Shown here in pieces: positions 61,071-64,000 of a stretch of DNA of 64,000 nucleotides. The stretch is from Vitis vinifera. Its lineage: Eukaryota > Streptophyta > Magnoliopsida > Vitales > Vitaceae. Location of the stretch: positions 8,598,501-8,662,500 of the forward strand of contig NC_081822.1 of the NCBI RefSeq assembly GCF_030704535.1, read 5' to 3'. The stretch's first letter is position 1. Every line of letters begins with the position of its first letter. The notes under the pieces are model-generated. The model made no database searches and had not been told where the DNA came from. It saw only the letters and a program-made list of their open reading frames with translations. A program made the position numbers and the translations under genes.

Positions 61071-61426
61071 AAGATCCTGTAAGAGTCATTTTGAGTAGGT
61101 TGTAACATTGTCCTAACCAATATTATAGATGTGCTTGTAATTATCATAAAGCATTTTCAGACTCCTAACTAGTCTCGTTCTCTAGTGACCAAGTATTTCA
61201 TTGTAGGAGGCACACATTGTCTTCTAATGGCTTGACTTGTAATAATGAACTTTAATATTTTGTAACTTAGATGTCTTTGTAAAGACTCAAATAGCTTATA
61301 TGGAAGATAAGATTGATTTTCAAACTCAAATCGTAACTTCACTTTACTTGATATAAGAAATGAACTTTCATATCTTTCACAATATGACGAGGTATCATGT
61401 ATCGATTTTAAGGACTATTAGCTTGA

Positions 61427-61555
61427 ACTTAGAGTATATTTGGGAGTGATTCTAGAAAGTGTTTTTAGTATTTCTAACACTTGAATGATGAAAATTTTCA
61501 AGTATTAGAAATATTAAAAACGTTTTCTAAAATTACTATCAAACGGACTCTAAGT
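61427..61555. mobile_element. Short foldback MITE, 129 bp (best copy of four-copy family)
   Basis: The inverted ends are acttagagt...actctaagt. The left arm gtgattctagaaagtgtttttagtatttctaac pairs, as far as read by eye, with the right arm gaaatattaaaaacgttttctaaaattactat. The small loop is at tgatgaaaa. It is the best-conserved of the four related copies in the window. Confidence 0.7.
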
Positions 61556-61560
61556 CTTAT

Positions 61561-61822
61561 ACCTTCTTATCAGAACAAATTTATTTGAATAAGAGTAAAA
61601 ATTTGAAGTTATTATTAGTAAAAATGGTTATACTTAAAAAATGGACTTACACCTTATCATAACAAGTGTGTTTGAATGAGAGTAAAAATTTGAAGTTATT
61701 ATTTGTAAAAATGGTTGTACTTAAAAAAATGGTCTCACACCTTCTTATCAGAACAAGTGTGTATGAATAAGAGTAAAAAATTGAAGTTATTATTTGTAAA
61801 AATGGTGTGCTTAAAAAATGAT
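61561..61822. repeat. Tandem minisatellite, three units of about 84-90 bp
   Basis: Units start accttcttatcagaacaa (61561), accttatcataacaagtg (61651) and accttcttatcagaacaa (61739). Each contains gagtaaaaa.ttgaagttatta. It lies just upstream of the BOI-like gene. Confidence 0.85.
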
Positions 61823-62064
61823 TGTGTGATGAAAGATTTGGATTATTGGGTAAAGAATAACATGATTTTGAAGGGTGAGTATATTTTTTTTAAAAAGAGA
61901 AATACAAAATCCGATTCAAAGACATGCTATAAACGGACAAGATAAAATTTGGTGAGATTACCGGAGCTGGTGACTTGGAGTTAGAGCTTATTGTCATACG
62001 ATTCATACCTATCTCCCCCACCCACTCGGCTCGCTTTCCTCGAAAGCCATCTCTGCTTCTCATC

Positions 62065-62930
62065 ATGGCTATGCCTCACCACCCTTTCCAACAAGAATCC
62101 AAGCCCTACAGGTTTTCATCTCACATATGAGAACAAATACTTTTCCTTTCAAAACCCTAGAGGCCTCAAACATTTTATTCCATTTGATGTAATCGTTTTT
62201 TTTTTTTTTTTTTTTTCAGGAATTTGTACACAAACGAGGGTCAGATTTCGCAGCAAGCCGCCTTCTATAGCACCACTAATTTCCAGGATCAGTCTCATCA
62301 TCCGCCGTATATCCCTCCCTGTAAAATCTTTCTCTTCCCCACCTTTGATTTTCTTTTGTAGGCCAGTTTGGTTGATGAGAAATCGTGGGAAAAGAAAAAG
62401 GCGAAATCTTGGAATCTTTCTACAGCTTAAAGTTGAAGGGGGACGTTGTAAAATTCATAGTTTTCTTTTCATTTCTTTTATTTTCCTGCGTTTTTCCAGC
62501 TTCCAAACGGTGCATTTCTTCTTTCTTTTTTTTTTCTTTCCGGATTGAGTTTATCTCACATCAATCGTACAATCCGTTGGGCATTTCCTTTTGTTTGGTG
62601 TTTGTGTTGATAGTTCATGTGGAGGGTTTCGCACCTGGGCCCTTCGCTGCGGCGGACGGAGATGATGGCGGTGGTGAATTGCGATGGAATTATGGGTTGG
62701 AATCCAAGAAGAAAAGATTGAAGGAACAGGATTTTCTGGAGAATCATTCGCAAATATCGTCCGTTGATTTTTTGCAACCTCGTTCTGTATCTACTGGGTT
62801 AGGTTTGTCACTAGACCATGGTCGAATGGCTTCATCGGGAGATTCCGCATTTATTCATCTCATCGGAGATGACATCGATCTTGAGTTGCAGCGACAGGAT
62901 GCCGAGATTGATAGGTTTCTTAAAGTTCAG
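62065..62930 (+). CDS. BOI-related E3 ubiquitin ligase / S-ribonuclease-binding protein family, 5' exons only
   Basis: Three exons read in one frame across GT-AG junctions: 62065-62111, 62220-62320 and 62614-62930, giving 155 codons and ending in phase 0 at a GT donor. The protein starts MAMPHHPFQQESKPYRNLYT and runs through HHPPYIPPFHVEGFAPGPFA, a basic KKKRLKEQDF segment and GDDIDLELQRQDAEIDRFLK, the start of the family's coiled coil. In this family the coiled coil is followed by a C-terminal RING finger that binds the E2 enzyme; those exons must lie beyond the right edge, as none is visible in the last 1.07 kb. The PPYIPPF-VGFAPG motif and short first exon match my memory of At1g10650/At1g60610-type proteins. 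Relatives (BOI/BRG) act in pathogen, cell-death and gibberellin responses; whether this one does is unknown. The long frame from 62385 is intron read-through joined to exon 3. Confidence 0.85.
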
Positions 62931-64000
62931 GTCTGATTTTTATAGGAAGACCTTACCTTTGTAGTTAGGTACATATACTGAAATAGTATAGATGGGATTT
63001 GCATATGGTATTTTCCATGTTTCATACAAAGAATTGTTCACTTTATCCATTTGATTTTCTCCAAAAATTTACTCTGTTTTTATTATTCATTTATAGATAA
63101 TTAGTGGTTATGATTATGTATATATGATGATCTTCTGCTGTTTTTTCACTGTTGGTATGACATACTTTGCATTTTCTCTGTTCTAGCTGAAAGAATGATC
63201 TTAAGTCCTATTCTTCATATAACATTTCGTATGCTGAATAGAAATAAGAGTGGGAAATCAATTCCATTCCCCTTCATTGATGTGTTTAGATTTTTTTTAG
63301 AATGACATGAGAATAAAAAATTCAGTAGTATGAAAACCAAATTTCGCTCCCACTAGGATCCTGATTCCTCTAATCTACGTGGTATTATGATTCACCTCCA
63401 TTTCCAATTTCCACATACCAAATGCACTGTCAAGGTTCATGTTTGTTAAGATTTGTGAGTGAGTCATTCATCCTAAAATGATCCTTTTGGCTTACAAGGA
63501 ACTTGCATTGACCATGGCATTGAAGAAGTTTGTGTGTGTTACTTGTAATTTTAAATCATGGTATTATCTTTCACTGTGAGGTTTGTGAATCTGGCACTTG
63601 TTCTTGTTAACTTGAAAAAGTGATATTTGTAGTCGGGAAGGTGTACGGATGTCCCAAGGGGATTGAGGAAGTTGGTGCTGTTTTGTTTGGATCTTAAACG
63701 GGCCATTGATCTTTGTTAGTTTTTAAACAAGTGCAATTATTTTCTATGTAGTTTAAGATTGTGACATTTAAGAAAATTCAATAAAAAGTTCTTATTTTTC
63801 CTTCTCATTTGTGGTTGTAGTTGTATATTTGTAGAAGTAGTTAGAGTCATATTGAAGAGATTCTCTCAACTGTTATTACATTGTTTCTTATCTAACTCTA
63901 TTTTATTAAGATTATTAATTTACAAATAAATTACATGAAAATGAATTGAAACCATCATTCACACGATTTTTTAATTAAAATTTTTAATCACATCTTTATA
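62931..64000 (+). other. Intron of BOI-like gene running to window edge
   Basis: It starts gtctgattt directly after exon 3. It contains no open segment resembling the expected coiled-coil or RING exons, so the intron is at least 1070 bp. Confidence 0.6.

Noticed and set aside
61561-61822. CRISPR-like spaced repeats
   Set aside because: This is a plant nuclear context, and the units are contiguous tandem copies without unique spacers.
62385-62936. 183-codon frame as the start of the BOI-like gene
   Set aside because: Its first 75 or so residues are low-complexity intron translation. The spliced model from 62065 gives family-typical sequence in consistent phase.

Overview
The window looks like nuclear DNA of a dicotyledonous plant. 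The genes belong to plant families (SBT subtilases, an RLCK-V-type receptor-like kinase, a group-2 LEA-like membrane protein, a BOI-type ubiquitin ligase). Introns are GT-AG with T-rich acceptors, intergenic DNA is very AT-rich, and plant transposon types are dense (CACTA, MULE, hAT, Tourist-like MITEs, LTR remnants). A woody species such as grapevine (Vitis) fits my recollection of these repeats and of the subtilase cluster; that is inference, not a database match.

Layout. 1-2.7 kb: AT-rich DNA with an inverted repeat at the left edge. 2868-5767: seven-exon kinase gene (+). 7591-8722: Mutator-type foldback element with a perfect 10-bp target duplication. 9929-47080: cluster of five intact, intronless subtilase (SBT1) genes plus one pseudogene fragment. 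One gene (9929-12229) is on the minus strand and head-to-head with the rest; the other four (14939, 29733, 39572, 44792) run head to tail on the plus strand. The second and third genes sit in a roughly 3.5-kb duplicated segment (13862-17373 and 28556-32170). The DNA between those copies holds a roughly 2.2-kb solo LTR (21396-27303) into which a 3.7-kb CACTA element (22635-26327) has inserted. A 1.26-kb foldback element and a decayed hAT transposon separate the third and fourth genes. 47-53 kb: AT-rich spacer. 52913-54083: three-exon LEA_2-type gene (+). 54-62 kb: repeat-rich spacer. 62065-62930: first three exons of a BOI/S-ribonuclease-binding-protein E3 ligase, which continues past the right edge.

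How the genes work together. The subtilases should be made as signal-peptide/I9-prodomain precursors, self-processed and secreted to the cell wall. All five keep the D/H/N/S catalytic set, so the array looks like a set of active, diverging proteases rather than one gene plus relics. The 14939/29733 pair has an uneven divergence pattern suggesting gene conversion around the catalytic serine, and its core-promoter and poly(A) sites have diverged. The kinase, LEA_2 and BOI genes are single, unrelated flanking genes.
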